Shown: positions 24,645-34,040, numbered from the stretch's first letter. The stretch: 35,374 bases of DNA from Verrucomicrobiia bacterium (GCA_030432615.1 JAUIGT010000002.1:1-35374); one strand, 5' to 3'. Notes: generated by a model from the sequence alone, not told the origin. Made by a program: numbers and translations.

Positions 24645-27419
24645 CTATTCGATCGTGAACTCGATCGCCTCGGTCTTGACAACGCGGTGTCGGCGATCGG
24701 TGGGGCGGGTCAGGCGGCAGAGGAAACCTTCCCACAGTTCCATGTCGGCGCGGTTTCCGGTGGAGAGCAGCAGGTTGTTGCTGGTGGTCCGAGCTTCCAG
24801 GGCACGCGGGCCGAACGAAGGGCCGGAGATGGTCACTTCGCGCACGGCGTTCGGCAGGTCGCGATACATGATGTTGTAGGGGAGCGGATTGGCTCCCTTC
24901 TCGAATCCCAACCGGGCCCAGTTGGTGCCCTGGCTGTCCTGCGCCTGCACCGGCAGGTAGAAGTTGGCGATGTTCTTCGTCATCGCCAGCCGCAGGTCTT
25001 CCAGGCTGAGACCGCCGGGGAAGTCGATGCCGTAGTAGAGCTCACCCTTCTTCCGCGCCATCGGCGGAACCCCGAAATAGATGTGGGCGCCGTCGGACTG
25101 GCCCTCGGGCGGGAGCTCGGCGGTGTAGGTGCCGGTGAGGCTGTCTTCCTTGAACCAGAAGGTCACGTCGAACTGGATCTCGTCCTCCAGCACCATCTTC
25201 CAGGTGAACTCGCCGTCCTCGAACTTGGGTTCCTCCACGTTGCGGAGAAATTTCCGGCGCGGGTAGTAGGTGCGCCCGTCCTTCTCGTTGAAGTAGGGTT
25301 TGTGACTGTGGAACCCGAAGATGATCGGGCTCTGGATGTACTTGTCGTCCTTCTTCAGGAAGATCTCGGCGCGGGCGGCGGGGCCCCGGATCACCAGGTC
25401 GAAATTGGGATAGTTGACGACCTTGAGAATCTCGTTGGAGACCTCGTGGTAGGCGTAGGATCCCCAGTAGGTTCGCAGCAGGTTCTGGTCCTCCATCTTC
25501 TCGCGGGTGGTGGCGAACTGCACGCCTTCCGGGACGGGCACCTCCTTCTCCACCGCCACGGCAATGGGCGCCGGGTCCATGTCACCCGGCCGCAGCAGGT
25601 CGGTCAGGGCGGGCAGCTCCTTGCCCCGGCTCCGGTTGGCGACCCGCCGGGCCACGATGTGCAGGTTCTCCGTGCGCGCGGCGGCGGGCTGCACGTAGGT
25701 CCGGATCTTCTCGCGGCTGAGCCGCTTGCCGAGTTCCTCGCAGACGGTCTCATCCACGAAATCCTCGAAGTCGGAAAAGATGTAGAGGGAGTCGATTCCC
25801 TGGCCGCTGAGGAATTCGGCCGCAGCGCCGACCCGGTTCTTGCCGCCGCGGGCCAGGAACATGTTGGGGCGGGTCTTGAAGGTATTGATGAGCCGATCGA
25901 CGTAGTGCTGGTCCGCCTTGCGGGGCAGGTCGTGCCAGAGGAACCAGTAGGGACTCGGATGCCGGCGACCGAATTCGTCGGTCCAGTGCGAGGTGACCTC
26001 CTCCTCGATGATCGGATGAATCTCCGTGTCCTTGCCGTCGCCGAGCATGCCGGCGTGGTTGACGTAGACGATGGGGGCGTTCTTGAAATTCTTGTCCACC
26101 TCGCGGACCACCGCCGAGAGGTATTCGGCCATCGAGCCCGACACGTCGAGGACGACCCCGAGCACCTCGCCCTCGATCTTCTGACCGAACATCATCTTCG
26201 AGGTCGGCGAAGCCGAAGCGTCGCCGAAGGTCATCGAGGGTTGGAAATCGACTTCGAAGGCGGTGTTCACGCCCACCTCGGCGGGCTCCAGGTTGGCCAC
26301 GGCGACCGACGAGAACGAGGCCGCGGAGATGAAATCGGTCGAGGCGCTGGTGGCACTCGACGGCTTGATCTGGGTGCGCTGCACCACTTCCGTGGTGATG
26401 TCGTCCGGGTTGTCCGCCTGGGCCGCCTGGGCGATGATCTGCGGAGGGACGTCGCGCGGCTTGGCGATGATGACGATCCCCAGGGCGAGGAAAACGCCGA
26501 CGTGCAGCAGGATGGTGACCGTCAGGGAGGTCAGCTTGTCCCTGGCGGCCGCGCGCTTGCGGACCTCGTCGGCTTCCTGGCGCCATTGCTTGATGTGTTC
26601 GGGATCGAAGTTGTCGGCATCGTATTCGTCGCCGAGCAGGGCGATCTCCTCGTCGGTAAGCGGCGCGACCGCCACCGCTTCCGCCTCGTCGTCGTCTTCC
26701 TCCACGACCGGGAGGGGCGCGGCCACGGCGGCGGCTTCCTCCGCGGGGGCTTCTTCTCCTTTCGGGGTCAGCTTGCGGGGAGGCTTGGCGATCGTCAGGG
26801 GTTCCTCCTTCGGCTCGGGGGAATCGGCTTTCGCCGCCGGTTCCGGCTCGGCGGCGACGACCTTGGCGGCGGGAGCTTCCTCCTCCGGCTCGTCCTCGTC
26901 CTCGGGTTCCGCGGTCACGGCGACGGCGATGGGAGTGTCCTCGTCTTCCTCCTCGGGAGGAGAAACCTCCGCCTTCTCGGGTTCGGCGGGAGTCGCCTGG
27001 GCGACCGGGGGCGCGTTGTCGCCGATCATGTCGCCGAACGCCTCGTCGAGTTCCTCCGAGGAAAGGTTCGGGTCGATTCCCGTGGCGGTCATGTAGTGGC
27101 GCAGGGCCGTCTTCCGATCGCCCTCCCGGTGCGCGATCGTGGCCAGGGCGAGGTGGGCTTCGGCGCTGGCGGGATGATGTTCCAGGACGTGCTGGACGAT
27201 GCGGCGGCCGTCTTCGGTCGAGCCGGCGAGGGTGTAGGCCTTGGCGGCGGCGATCAGCGAGGGGACATCATCGGGGAGAGCGTCGATGTCGTCGAGCAAC
27301 CCGTGGGCTTCCTCGGTGCGGCCCTCGGCGAGAAGGGCCTCCATCAGCGCCTGACGGGTCTCCCAGTTGGCGGGATCGACTTCGAGCGCTTTTTGCAGTG
27401 CCTTGATGATTGCGGACAT
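24645..27419 (-). CDS. TPR - acidic linker - single TM - VWA domain protein
   Basis: N-terminal TPR-like repeats; E/D/A/P-rich linker; TM LTSLTVTILLHVGVFLALGIVIIAK; MIDAS VVLDVSGSM (DxSxS) in the putative extracytoplasmic part. Confidence 0.8.
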   Translation of the reverse strand: MSAIIKALQKALEVDPANWETRQALMEALLAEGRTEEAHGLLDDIDALPDDVPSLIAAAKAYTLAGSTEDGRRIVQHVLEHHPASAEAHLALATIAHREGDRKTALRHYMTATGIDPNLSSEELDEAFGDMIGDNAPPVAQATPAEPEKAEVSPPEEEDEDTPIAVAVTAEPEDEDEPEEEAPAAKVVAAEPEPAAKADSPEPKEEPLTIAKPPRKLTPKGEEAPAEEAAAVAAPLPVVEEDDDEAEAVAVAPLTDEEIALLGDEYDADNFDPEHIKQWRQEADEVRKRAAARDKLTSLTVTILLHVGVFLALGIVIIAKPRDVPPQIIAQAAQADNPDDITTEVVQRTQIKPSSATSASTDFISAASFSSVAVANLEPAEVGVNTAFEVDFQPSMTFGDASASPTSKMMFGQKIEGEVLGVVLDVSGSMAEYLSAVVREVDKNFKNAPIVYVNHAGMLGDGKDTEIHPIIEEEVTSHWTDEFGRRHPSPYWFLWHDLPRKADQHYVDRLINTFKTRPNMFLARGGKNRVGAAAEFLSGQGIDSLYIFSDFEDFVDETVCEELGKRLSREKIRTYVQPAAARTENLHIVARRVANRSRGKELPALTDLLRPGDMDPAPIAVAVEKEVPVPEGVQFATTREKMEDQNLLRTYWGSYAYHEVSNEILKVVNYPNFDLVIRGPAARAEIFLKKDDKYIQSPIIFGFHSHKPYFNEKDGRTYYPRRKFLRNVEEPKFEDGEFTWKMVLEDEIQFDVTFWFKEDSLTGTYTAELPPEGQSDGAHIYFGVPPMARKKGELYYGIDFPGGLSLEDLRLAMTKNIANFYLPVQAQDSQGTNWARLGFEKGANPLPYNIMYRDLPNAVREVTISGPSFGPRALEARTTSNNLLLSTGNRADMELWEGFLCRLTRPTDRRHRVVKTEAIEFTIE

Positions 27420-27501
27420 AACTGGAGAGAATGGATGCTTCCGAACCGTCGATCCTGTGAAAAATTCGCGGTCTTGTCACGTACATTGCAGGGGGAGCGC
27501 G

Positions 27502-27516
27502 TTTGCGTGACGCAAA
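27502..27516. promoter_or_regulatory. Palindrome TTTGCG-TGA-CGCAAA, 83 bp upstream of the TPR-VWA gene
   Basis: Exact 6-bp inverted repeat with 3-nt spacer in the intergenic region 27420-27647. Confidence 0.35.
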
Positions 27517-27647
27517 AGTGAAAAACCCTTCCGAACCGGGTCAAGTCCGGAACCTGACCCTGTTGAATACGGGCCTTTCCGAGCGGTTGGGAGAGGCAGG
27601 ATCGGACGCGCTCGTTTTCATTCTCCCCGGAGATCCAGGAGAGGGCT

Positions 27648-29870
27648 TCAAAACGTCTTCCAACCCGGCTCGCCTTCGGTGATCTCGATGCGCTGGTCCA
27701 CCGGCGCCGGAGAAAGGACCTGGGTTTCCCCGCTGACCGGCCAGAAGATCTCGAGACGTTTCACCTCGGCGGCGGTGCCGAGGCCGAGGTGCTGGATCGT
27801 GGGATTCGATCCGAAGCTGCCACCGCCGTTCACCGTGGTGTAGACGGAGCGCTCGACGCCATCTTCCTCGATGACGGCCCGGAGGCGGGCGCCGATTCCG
27901 AAGCGGTTGCTGCGGACACCTTTCAACCGCACCTGGAGCCAGTGCGTTCCCGCGAAGCCGGGATTCTCGAAGAGGGCGTCGTAGTAGGGATCGCCCGGAA
28001 CCGCGCCGCCCATCTGCTCGAAGACATCCAGGTCGCCGTCGTTGTCGAAATCGGCGAAGGCGACGCCATGCCCCTTCTGCAGGTGCCCCATGCGGGCGGC
28101 CACCGTGCGATCCTCGAATCCCTCGCCGCGTTGGTTCACGAACAGCAGGTTGGGCACCACGTCGGCGTAGTTCGGCGTTCCCGTTCCCAGGTAGATCTCG
28201 GGGAAGCCGTCGTTGTTCAGGTCGCCGAAATTGCTTCCCATCGGGACCATGGGCGCGTCGAGTCCGAGTTCGCGGACGGCGTTGCGAAAGCCGCCCTCGC
28301 CATCGCCGAGGTAGAGGGCGGCGATGTCTCCGTCGTCGAGGGTCTCGCCACGGTAGTAGGGCCAGTAGACCCGGCCGCCGGTCGTGTAGTTGGAGGCGAA
28401 GAGGTCGAGGTGGCCGTCGTTGTTGAAGTCCCAGAACCAGGTCGGAAAGGTCCGCTCCGGACCGTCCACGCCGAGGCCCGGGGCAACGTCGATGAAGGTG
28501 CCGCCGCCGTAGTTCTTGTAGAGCCGGTTGGCGCCGTCGAGATTGGCCACGTAGAGGTCGGGATCGCCGTCGCCGTCGAAGTCGCCCCAGCTGCATCCCT
28601 TGGTGTAGCCGAAATTTTCCACGCCCGCGGTGGCGGTGATGTCGGTGAACCGGCCATCGCCCTCGTTGCGGAACAATTGGCAGGGCACCCGGAGCCTGCG
28701 CGAGGTCTCGTTGCCGATGAAGAGGTCGAGATCGCCATCGAGATCGAAGTCGGCGAACTCGGCCGTCTGGGTCGGCGCGCTGAGGTCGCCGATGCCGCTC
28801 AGGAAGGTCACGTCGATGAAACGGGGCACACCGTCGGGACCGGGGCCCTCGTTGCGGAGGAGCGAATTCGGATGTTGCCCATGTTCGCCGAGGTAGGCTC
28901 CGCGGAGCACGAGCAGGTCGAGGTCGCCGTCGTTGTCGTAGTCGGCGTGGACGAGGTTCAGGCCGCCGTAGAGCCCGGCGAAGTTCGCGCTTTCCGAGCG
29001 ATCCTCGAAGGTTCCGTCGGGCAACTGGAGGAAGAAACGCAGCGGCACGCGGGAATCCCAGCAGGACACCACCAGGTCGATGCGCCCGTCGCCGGTGAAA
29101 TCGTCGGCCGCCACCCCGCCGGCGAGCCCGTAGGTGCCGAGGCCGCGATCGGCGGCGACATTGCGAAACTCCGGAAAGGGCTCTCCTGCGGCCGAGCCTT
29201 TCCCGCCGTCGGGCAGGGCGATGCGCCAGCGCGGATCGACGCCTTCCGGCCACGAGTCGAGCGTCATGTGCGCCAGGTTCAGCAGCCAGGCGGCGTCGGC
29301 CTGGATCTTGGCGGTGAGGCTCTCGCGGTCCAGCAGTTCCTCGAGCACGCGGATGGAATTCTCCGAGCCTTCCGTGTCGGTGTGAATGCCTCCGCCCCGG
29401 AGGGGAAAGAGGCAGCTGTCCATGCTCGGTTTCTGGCAGCAGTTGCGGGTTTCCGCGATCCTGAGCCAGGAGACGGCGGTGAAATACAGGCATTCCGAGA
29501 GCGACGCATCGGGCAATCCCGACTCGGGAAAAACCTCGCGCGCCGCATGCAGCTGCGCGATGGCCTCGCGTTCGTTGCCGAGATTCAACTCGGCCAGGCC
29601 CAGGCGCATGTGACCGTCGAAGCGGTCCGACGCGGGAGTTCCGGCATCGAATCCGCCCACGATTTTCCGCAACTGCCGAGCCTGGGCCTCGCCGATGTAG
29701 AAATTGGTGTCGTCCGTCTCCGCGCGTACCGTTTCCAGCGCCGCCAGCATGCGGGCGTGCGATTCCTCGGGCGTCTTCGGGCGATCCCCCTCCTGGCCCT
29801 CGACCGGCACCGATCTCGAGGCGAGGACCACGGCGAGCACGAGGAAAAGGCGGAGCGCGAAGAGTTTCAT
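27648..29870 (-). CDS. FG-GAP/VCBS repeat protein with C-terminal UnbV/ASPIC domain (CRTAC-like)
   Basis: Repeated calcium-binding loops DYDNDGDLDLLV, DFDLDGDLDLFIG, DFDGDGDPDLYVA, DFNNDGHLDLFAS, DFDNDGDLDVFEQ; C-term GIGARLRAVIEEDGVERSVYTTVNGGGSFGSNPTIQHLGLGTAAEVKRLEIFWPVSG. Signal peptide from ATG 29870. Confidence 0.92.
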   Translation of the reverse strand: MKLFALRLFLVLAVVLASRSVPVEGQEGDRPKTPEESHARMLAALETVRAETDDTNFYIGEAQARQLRKIVGGFDAGTPASDRFDGHMRLGLAELNLGNEREAIAQLHAAREVFPESGLPDASLSECLYFTAVSWLRIAETRNCCQKPSMDSCLFPLRGGGIHTDTEGSENSIRVLEELLDRESLTAKIQADAAWLLNLAHMTLDSWPEGVDPRWRIALPDGGKGSAAGEPFPEFRNVAADRGLGTYGLAGGVAADDFTGDGRIDLVVSCWDSRVPLRFFLQLPDGTFEDRSESANFAGLYGGLNLVHADYDNDGDLDLLVLRGAYLGEHGQHPNSLLRNEGPGPDGVPRFIDVTFLSGIGDLSAPTQTAEFADFDLDGDLDLFIGNETSRRLRVPCQLFRNEGDGRFTDITATAGVENFGYTKGCSWGDFDGDGDPDLYVANLDGANRLYKNYGGGTFIDVAPGLGVDGPERTFPTWFWDFNNDGHLDLFASNYTTGGRVYWPYYRGETLDDGDIAALYLGDGEGGFRNAVRELGLDAPMVPMGSNFGDLNNDGFPEIYLGTGTPNYADVVPNLLFVNQRGEGFEDRTVAARMGHLQKGHGVAFADFDNDGDLDVFEQMGGAVPGDPYYDALFENPGFAGTHWLQVRLKGVRSNRFGIGARLRAVIEEDGVERSVYTTVNGGGSFGSNPTIQHLGLGTAAEVKRLEIFWPVSGETQVLSPAPVDQRIEITEGEPGWKTF

Positions 29871-29953
29871 GTCACCGGAAGGGGAAAGGAATTCTCGCCG
29901 GAGCCCGCGCTCTTGCCAAGCCACCATTCACATCCTCGCAAGGCGGCGGGGAA

Positions 29954-30394
29954 TCACACCCCGGCATCCTCGCGATCGGAATGCTGATCCAGCAGGGTCT
30001 CGATGGCCTGGATCATCGCGGGGCTGGAACGGACGCCCACGGAGATTTCCTCGATCCCCGAGCGCACCAGGAGGATCTGGAGCGTGACCGACTTTCCCTT
30101 TCGGGCGGGATGGAAATCCAGCTGGCGCGCCTCGGCGGGGCGGAGTTTCGCCACCAGGTTCTCGATGATCCCGATCTGCTGCGGGCCGAAACCACGATCG
30201 AACAACTTGGTGAGGACGGTGAAGAAGGGCGACACCGCGTCGCGATGCATCTCGGTGATGGTTTCCTCTAGATCGGATTCCCAACTCCAGTCCGATTCGT
30301 CGGGTTCGATGTGCTCGCTTTCCACCAGCCGGGACGCGAACATCCCCGCGAACCGCTCGGCCAGCCAGCGATAGAGCCAGAAGTCGTACATCAC
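29954..30394 (-). CDS. Hypothetical protein
   Basis: 146-aa ORF MMYDFWLYRWLAERFAGMFASRLVESEHIEPDESDWSWESDLEETITEMHRDAVSPFF...; protein-like composition, same strand and close spacing to neighbours. Confidence 0.6.
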   Translation of the reverse strand: MMYDFWLYRWLAERFAGMFASRLVESEHIEPDESDWSWESDLEETITEMHRDAVSPFFTVLTKLFDRGFGPQQIGIIENLVAKLRPAEARQLDFHPARKGKSVTLQILLVRSGIEEISVGVRSSPAMIQAIETLLDQHSDREDAGV

Positions 30395-30486
30395 CGGAGA
30401 GAATGGTCCGCGTCGCCCTCGTTAGTCGAGGAAAAACGGCGGAGTTTGCCGATGGGAAAAGGACGCGCTGCGAGCGCGGGGAATCC

Positions 30487-31209
30487 TCACGACGGCTGAT
30501 CGAGCCGGTAGCCGACCCCGTGGACGGTGCGGAGAAATCGCGGGGAAGATCCGGCGTCGCCGATCTTCTTTCTCAGTTGAGCCACGCATTGGTCGAGGGT
30601 CCGGGTGGTGCCGAAGTAGCGGACACCCCAGACGGCATCGAGGAGGACATCGCGGCTGAGCACCTTGCCGGGATGGCGATGGAGAAAGCGGAGCAGTTCC
30701 ATCTCCTTGGGGGTGAGGCGCTCGGTCTCGCCATCGCCGCGGGTGATCTCCCAGGTCGCTTCGTCGATGACGGCGTCGCCGACCTGGAAGCTGCCGGGTT
30801 CGGCCGGGGAACCCCCGGTGTCGGCTTCCTCGGCGCGCTGGATGCGACGAAGGAGGGCGTGGACCCGCGCCACCAGCTCACGCACCCCGAAGGGCTTGGT
30901 CACGTAGTCGTCGGCGCCGGAGTCGAGCCCGACGACCTTGTCGATCTCCTGTCCCTTGGCGGTCAGCATGAGGATGGGCACCCGGCATTTGCCCCGGCGC
31001 AGGTCGCGGCAGATTTCGTAGCCGTTCTTTCCCGGGAGCATGATGTCGAGGATGATGAGGTCGGGCAATTCCGCGGCGATGGCTTCTTCGGCACGGTCTC
31101 CGCGTTCGCAGGCGGCGGTGGCGAAGCCCTCCGACTCGAAGACTTCGACCAGTCCGAAGCGGATGCTGGCATCGTCCTCGACGACGAGAATCTTGGTGTC
31201 GGCATTCAT
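30487..31209 (-). CDS. OmpR/PhoB-family response regulator
   Basis: TKILVVEDDASIRFGLVEVFESEGF...LPDLIILDIMLPGKNGYEICRDLR...ILMLTAKGQEIDKVVGLDSGADDYVTKPFGVREL; C-terminal winged helix LTPKEMELLRFLHRHPGKVLSRDVLLDAVWG. Confidence 0.97.
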   Translation of the reverse strand: MNADTKILVVEDDASIRFGLVEVFESEGFATAACERGDRAEEAIAAELPDLIILDIMLPGKNGYEICRDLRRGKCRVPILMLTAKGQEIDKVVGLDSGADDYVTKPFGVRELVARVHALLRRIQRAEEADTGGSPAEPGSFQVGDAVIDEATWEITRGDGETERLTPKEMELLRFLHRHPGKVLSRDVLLDAVWGVRYFGTTRTLDQCVAQLRKKIGDAGSSPRFLRTVHGVGYRLDQPS

Positions 31210-33458
31210 GATTCGGTGGGGGAAACGAGGGGAAGCGTGAGGACGAAGCGGCTTCCGCCGCCGGGTCGCGGACGGTGGACGAGATCGCCCCGATGGGCGC
31301 GCGCGATCTGGCGGGCGAGGGTGAGACCGAGACCGGATCCCTCGATGCCGCTGGCGAGCGAATCGTCGGCCCGGTAGAACTTTTCGAAGATCTTCTCGGC
31401 CTGCTTGCGGGGAATGCCGGGGCCGCGATCCAGCACCGCGATTTCCGCGTGGTCGCAGGCGCAGCGGAGTTCCACGGCGATTTCCCGGGCGTCGCCGCCG
31501 TATTTCTCGGCGTTGGACAGCAGGTTGAGCAGCACCTGGGCGAGGGCGTCGCGGTCGCCGATGACTTTTCTCGGGTTCCCTTCGCCGCTGTCGGGGCAGT
31601 CGATCCTCAGGTCGAAGCCGTCGCTCTCGATCTGGTGGCGGCAGGTTTCGAGCATCTCGAGAAGAAAATCCCGGATCGCGATGGGCTCCATCCGGTAGCG
31701 CTTTTCCCCGCGCTCCATCCGCGAGAAATCGAGGAGGTTGTTGATCAACCGGCTCAGCCGCGCCGATTCGCGGGAAATGATGCCGGAGTACTCGGCCCGT
31801 TTTCCCTCGTCGAGATCGCGACGGGTTCCCAGCAGGTCGGAAAACATGCGGATGGAGGTGAGCGGGGTCTTCAGCTCGTGACTGACATTGCTGACGAAGT
31901 CGGTCTTCTGCCGGGCGAGGCGCATCTCGCGGCCGATCTCGCGCATGATGAGGAATCCGCCGATCCCGATGGCGACGAGGAGAAAGGGGATCAGCATCCA
32001 GAGCAGCAAGCGGGCATCCCGGGCCGAACGGGCCACGGCGCGCGGATCGAGGAGATAGGCGGCCACTTCCCAGTGCGGCAGGATTTCCCCGACCTCGGTG
32101 GCTACGAAAGGCTGGCGCCAGTCGGTGGTGAACCCGTCCACGCTGCGGGCCACCACCTCGCCGGTGGCGTCGAGGAGGGCGAGGCAGATCTCCGGTTCAG
32201 GGCCGCGGCTCGGAGCCGCGTCCTCGACGATGCGGGCGAGATCGCTCCGGAGTTCCCGGAGATTCAATTCCACCCAGAAGATCTTGTCCGGGGCGGACGG
32301 ATCGCGACGCCAGAGCAGGACCTGGAGACCGTCGGAAACGAAACGGCTCACCGCGCCCTCGGGGGCGTCGCCCATCTTCTCGCGAAGCTCACCGCGATTC
32401 AGGTCGAGGGTCGACCAGGCGAGCCGGTTGGGATTGTCGGCGAGGGCATCGGTGGCGGCCTTGGCGAAACGGGAGAATCCCTGGCCCTCCTCCATCGACT
32501 GCTGCAACTGGCCGAGCGGACGAACATTGCGGGCTCGCTGGGAAATCTCCGGGAGATCGTCCGCCGGGGAGGTTCCCGCTTCGGCCTGCGACACCGGAGG
32601 CCGCGACGATCCTCCCGCGCCCGCTCCCTCGAGAGCGCGGCCCACGGTCTGTGGCTGCGCTTCCGCCGCCGCCGGGCTGTCGAAAGCCAACGCTTCAGCC
32701 TGGCGTCGATCGGTCGGCTCCTTGACCGCGACCTTCTGCTGCTGGACCTCGGCCTGGACCTGCAGTCCACTGGCAGCCATCACCTCGTCGGAGGCCTCGA
32801 GGCTCGGCGTGGCGGCAACGGCGGACGGTGCCTCGGGACTCGTCGGCGCGGGCGCGGTCGGGGGAGCGATTTCCGCCTGTGCGGACATCTCGGTCTCCTG
32901 CAGCGTCCGGTCGGCCGCCTCCATCGGTTCCTCGCGCACGGGGAGTTCGGATCTCCGCGAGAACCGCTCTCCGAGGCTGCCCCGTTCGGCCTGGGAAGGT
33001 TCGATGGTGACGACGTTGTTTCGGATCGTGGACGGCGCGAGATAGAAATCGGAGCGCGCCGCGTTCATGAGGAACGGGCGGGTGTCGGCGAGGAAATTCC
33101 GCGTCTCGGGCTCGGTCGCGGTGAGCGGAGGGTTGAGCCATTCGCCGTTCTCGGACACCACCGCCCCCAGCCGGGCCTGGCTCCAGTGTTCCCGGAGAAT
33201 TTCATCGAAATGACGGGCGAGTTCGTCGGCGCCTTTTTCCGCGATGAGCTTTTCCAGGAGATCGCCGTAGAAGATGCGGATGTCGTCGAGAAACAGGTTC
33301 AATTCCCCGGCGAGGGAATCCGTCGCGCCCTGGTGGAGCAGGGCGCGCTGGCTGTGGACGATGAGTTCCTGGTCCCGCAACGACCGAGTCGCCAGCCACG
33401 CCAGGGCCACGGCGGGCACCAGGACGGCGATGACGAAAACGGTGGCGAGTTTTTTCAC
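31206..33458 (-). CDS. Sensor histidine kinase with large periplasmic domain containing a low-complexity insertion
   Basis: GTG start; two TMs; FVSNVSHELKTPLTSIRMFSDLL (H box), LLNLLSNAEKYGGD (N box), DRGPGIPRKQAEKIFEKFYRADDS...GSGLGLTLARQIARAHRG (G boxes); 4-bp ATGA overlap with the response regulator. Confidence 0.95.
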   Translation of the reverse strand: MKKLATVFVIAVLVPAVALAWLATRSLRDQELIVHSQRALLHQGATDSLAGELNLFLDDIRIFYGDLLEKLIAEKGADELARHFDEILREHWSQARLGAVVSENGEWLNPPLTATEPETRNFLADTRPFLMNAARSDFYLAPSTIRNNVVTIEPSQAERGSLGERFSRRSELPVREEPMEAADRTLQETEMSAQAEIAPPTAPAPTSPEAPSAVAATPSLEASDEVMAASGLQVQAEVQQQKVAVKEPTDRRQAEALAFDSPAAAEAQPQTVGRALEGAGAGGSSRPPVSQAEAGTSPADDLPEISQRARNVRPLGQLQQSMEEGQGFSRFAKAATDALADNPNRLAWSTLDLNRGELREKMGDAPEGAVSRFVSDGLQVLLWRRDPSAPDKIFWVELNLRELRSDLARIVEDAAPSRGPEPEICLALLDATGEVVARSVDGFTTDWRQPFVATEVGEILPHWEVAAYLLDPRAVARSARDARLLLWMLIPFLLVAIGIGGFLIMREIGREMRLARQKTDFVSNVSHELKTPLTSIRMFSDLLGTRRDLDEGKRAEYSGIISRESARLSRLINNLLDFSRMERGEKRYRMEPIAIRDFLLEMLETCRHQIESDGFDLRIDCPDSGEGNPRKVIGDRDALAQVLLNLLSNAEKYGGDAREIAVELRCACDHAEIAVLDRGPGIPRKQAEKIFEKFYRADDSLASGIEGSGLGLTLARQIARAHRGDLVHRPRPGGGSRFVLTLPLVSPTES

Positions 33459-33477
33459 GGACGGGGGAAAGGAGGGT

Positions 33478-34005
33478 TCAGCGGGTATCCTCGACCGCGC
33501 TCCCCTCGAAGCGCAGTCTCGGGTCGTCGATGCGGAGCAGCTCGTTCAGTTCGTAGACATTTCGGTAGCCGTAACCGTAGAGGTTGATGAAGGTCGGAAG
33601 ATTGAGCGCGAGTTCCATCCGTTTCGTCGGGAAATTCTCGGGGTCCTTTTCGAAGTTGTTGTTACAGTAAATCAGGATCCGGGTCTTGGGCGAGGGAATC
33701 ACGGCGGCCAGCTTTTCCTCGGTGAAGTCGGAAAAGTTGAGGTGAACGGCGCCCGCCAGGTGCTTTCGGGCGAAGGCGGCCCGCGACCGGGTGTCGAGAA
33801 TGACGGTGCCCGCTTCCCGGCTCAGGGCGAGGAAGCGGTCGAGATTCACCAGCCGTTCCCGGCGGGCTTCCGCGGCTTCGTCGGTGAGTTTCTGTAATCC
33901 GGGCAGATCCACGAGCGAGGGGCGCTCGGAAGTTTCTCCGAAGGCAAGCAAGGGAGCTCCCAGGCTTGCGAGCAGCATCGCGAAGGGGAGGAACGAAGAT
34001 TTCAT
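33478..34005 (-). CDS. Exported rhodanese-like domain protein
   Basis: Signal peptide MKSSFLPFAMLLASLGAPLLAFG; TVILDTRSRAAFARKHLAGAVHLNFSDF; ILIYCNNNFEKD (active-site Cys); INLYGYGYRNVYELNE. Start at ATG 34005. Confidence 0.85.
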   Translation of the reverse strand: MKSSFLPFAMLLASLGAPLLAFGETSERPSLVDLPGLQKLTDEAAEARRERLVNLDRFLALSREAGTVILDTRSRAAFARKHLAGAVHLNFSDFTEEKLAAVIPSPKTRILIYCNNNFEKDPENFPTKRMELALNLPTFINLYGYGYRNVYELNELLRIDDPRLRFEGSAVEDTR

Positions 34006-34040
34006 GGCGAGGTCCGGTGTGGATTGGGTGATGATAAGTT

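Noticed and set aside
24585-27521. 978-aa plus-strand ORF
   Set aside because: Antisense to the TPR-VWA gene.
27538-27562. gggtca...tgaccc inverted repeat between the TPR-VWA and FG-GAP genes
   Set aside because: Only 6-bp arms with an 11-nt loop and no T tract; could be chance.
27541-29493. 650-aa minus ORF and 27789..29987 plus ORF
   Set aside because: Arg-rich frame shift and antisense shadows of the FG-GAP/ASPIC gene.
31275-33587. 770-aa plus-strand ORF
   Set aside because: Antisense to the histidine kinase gene.
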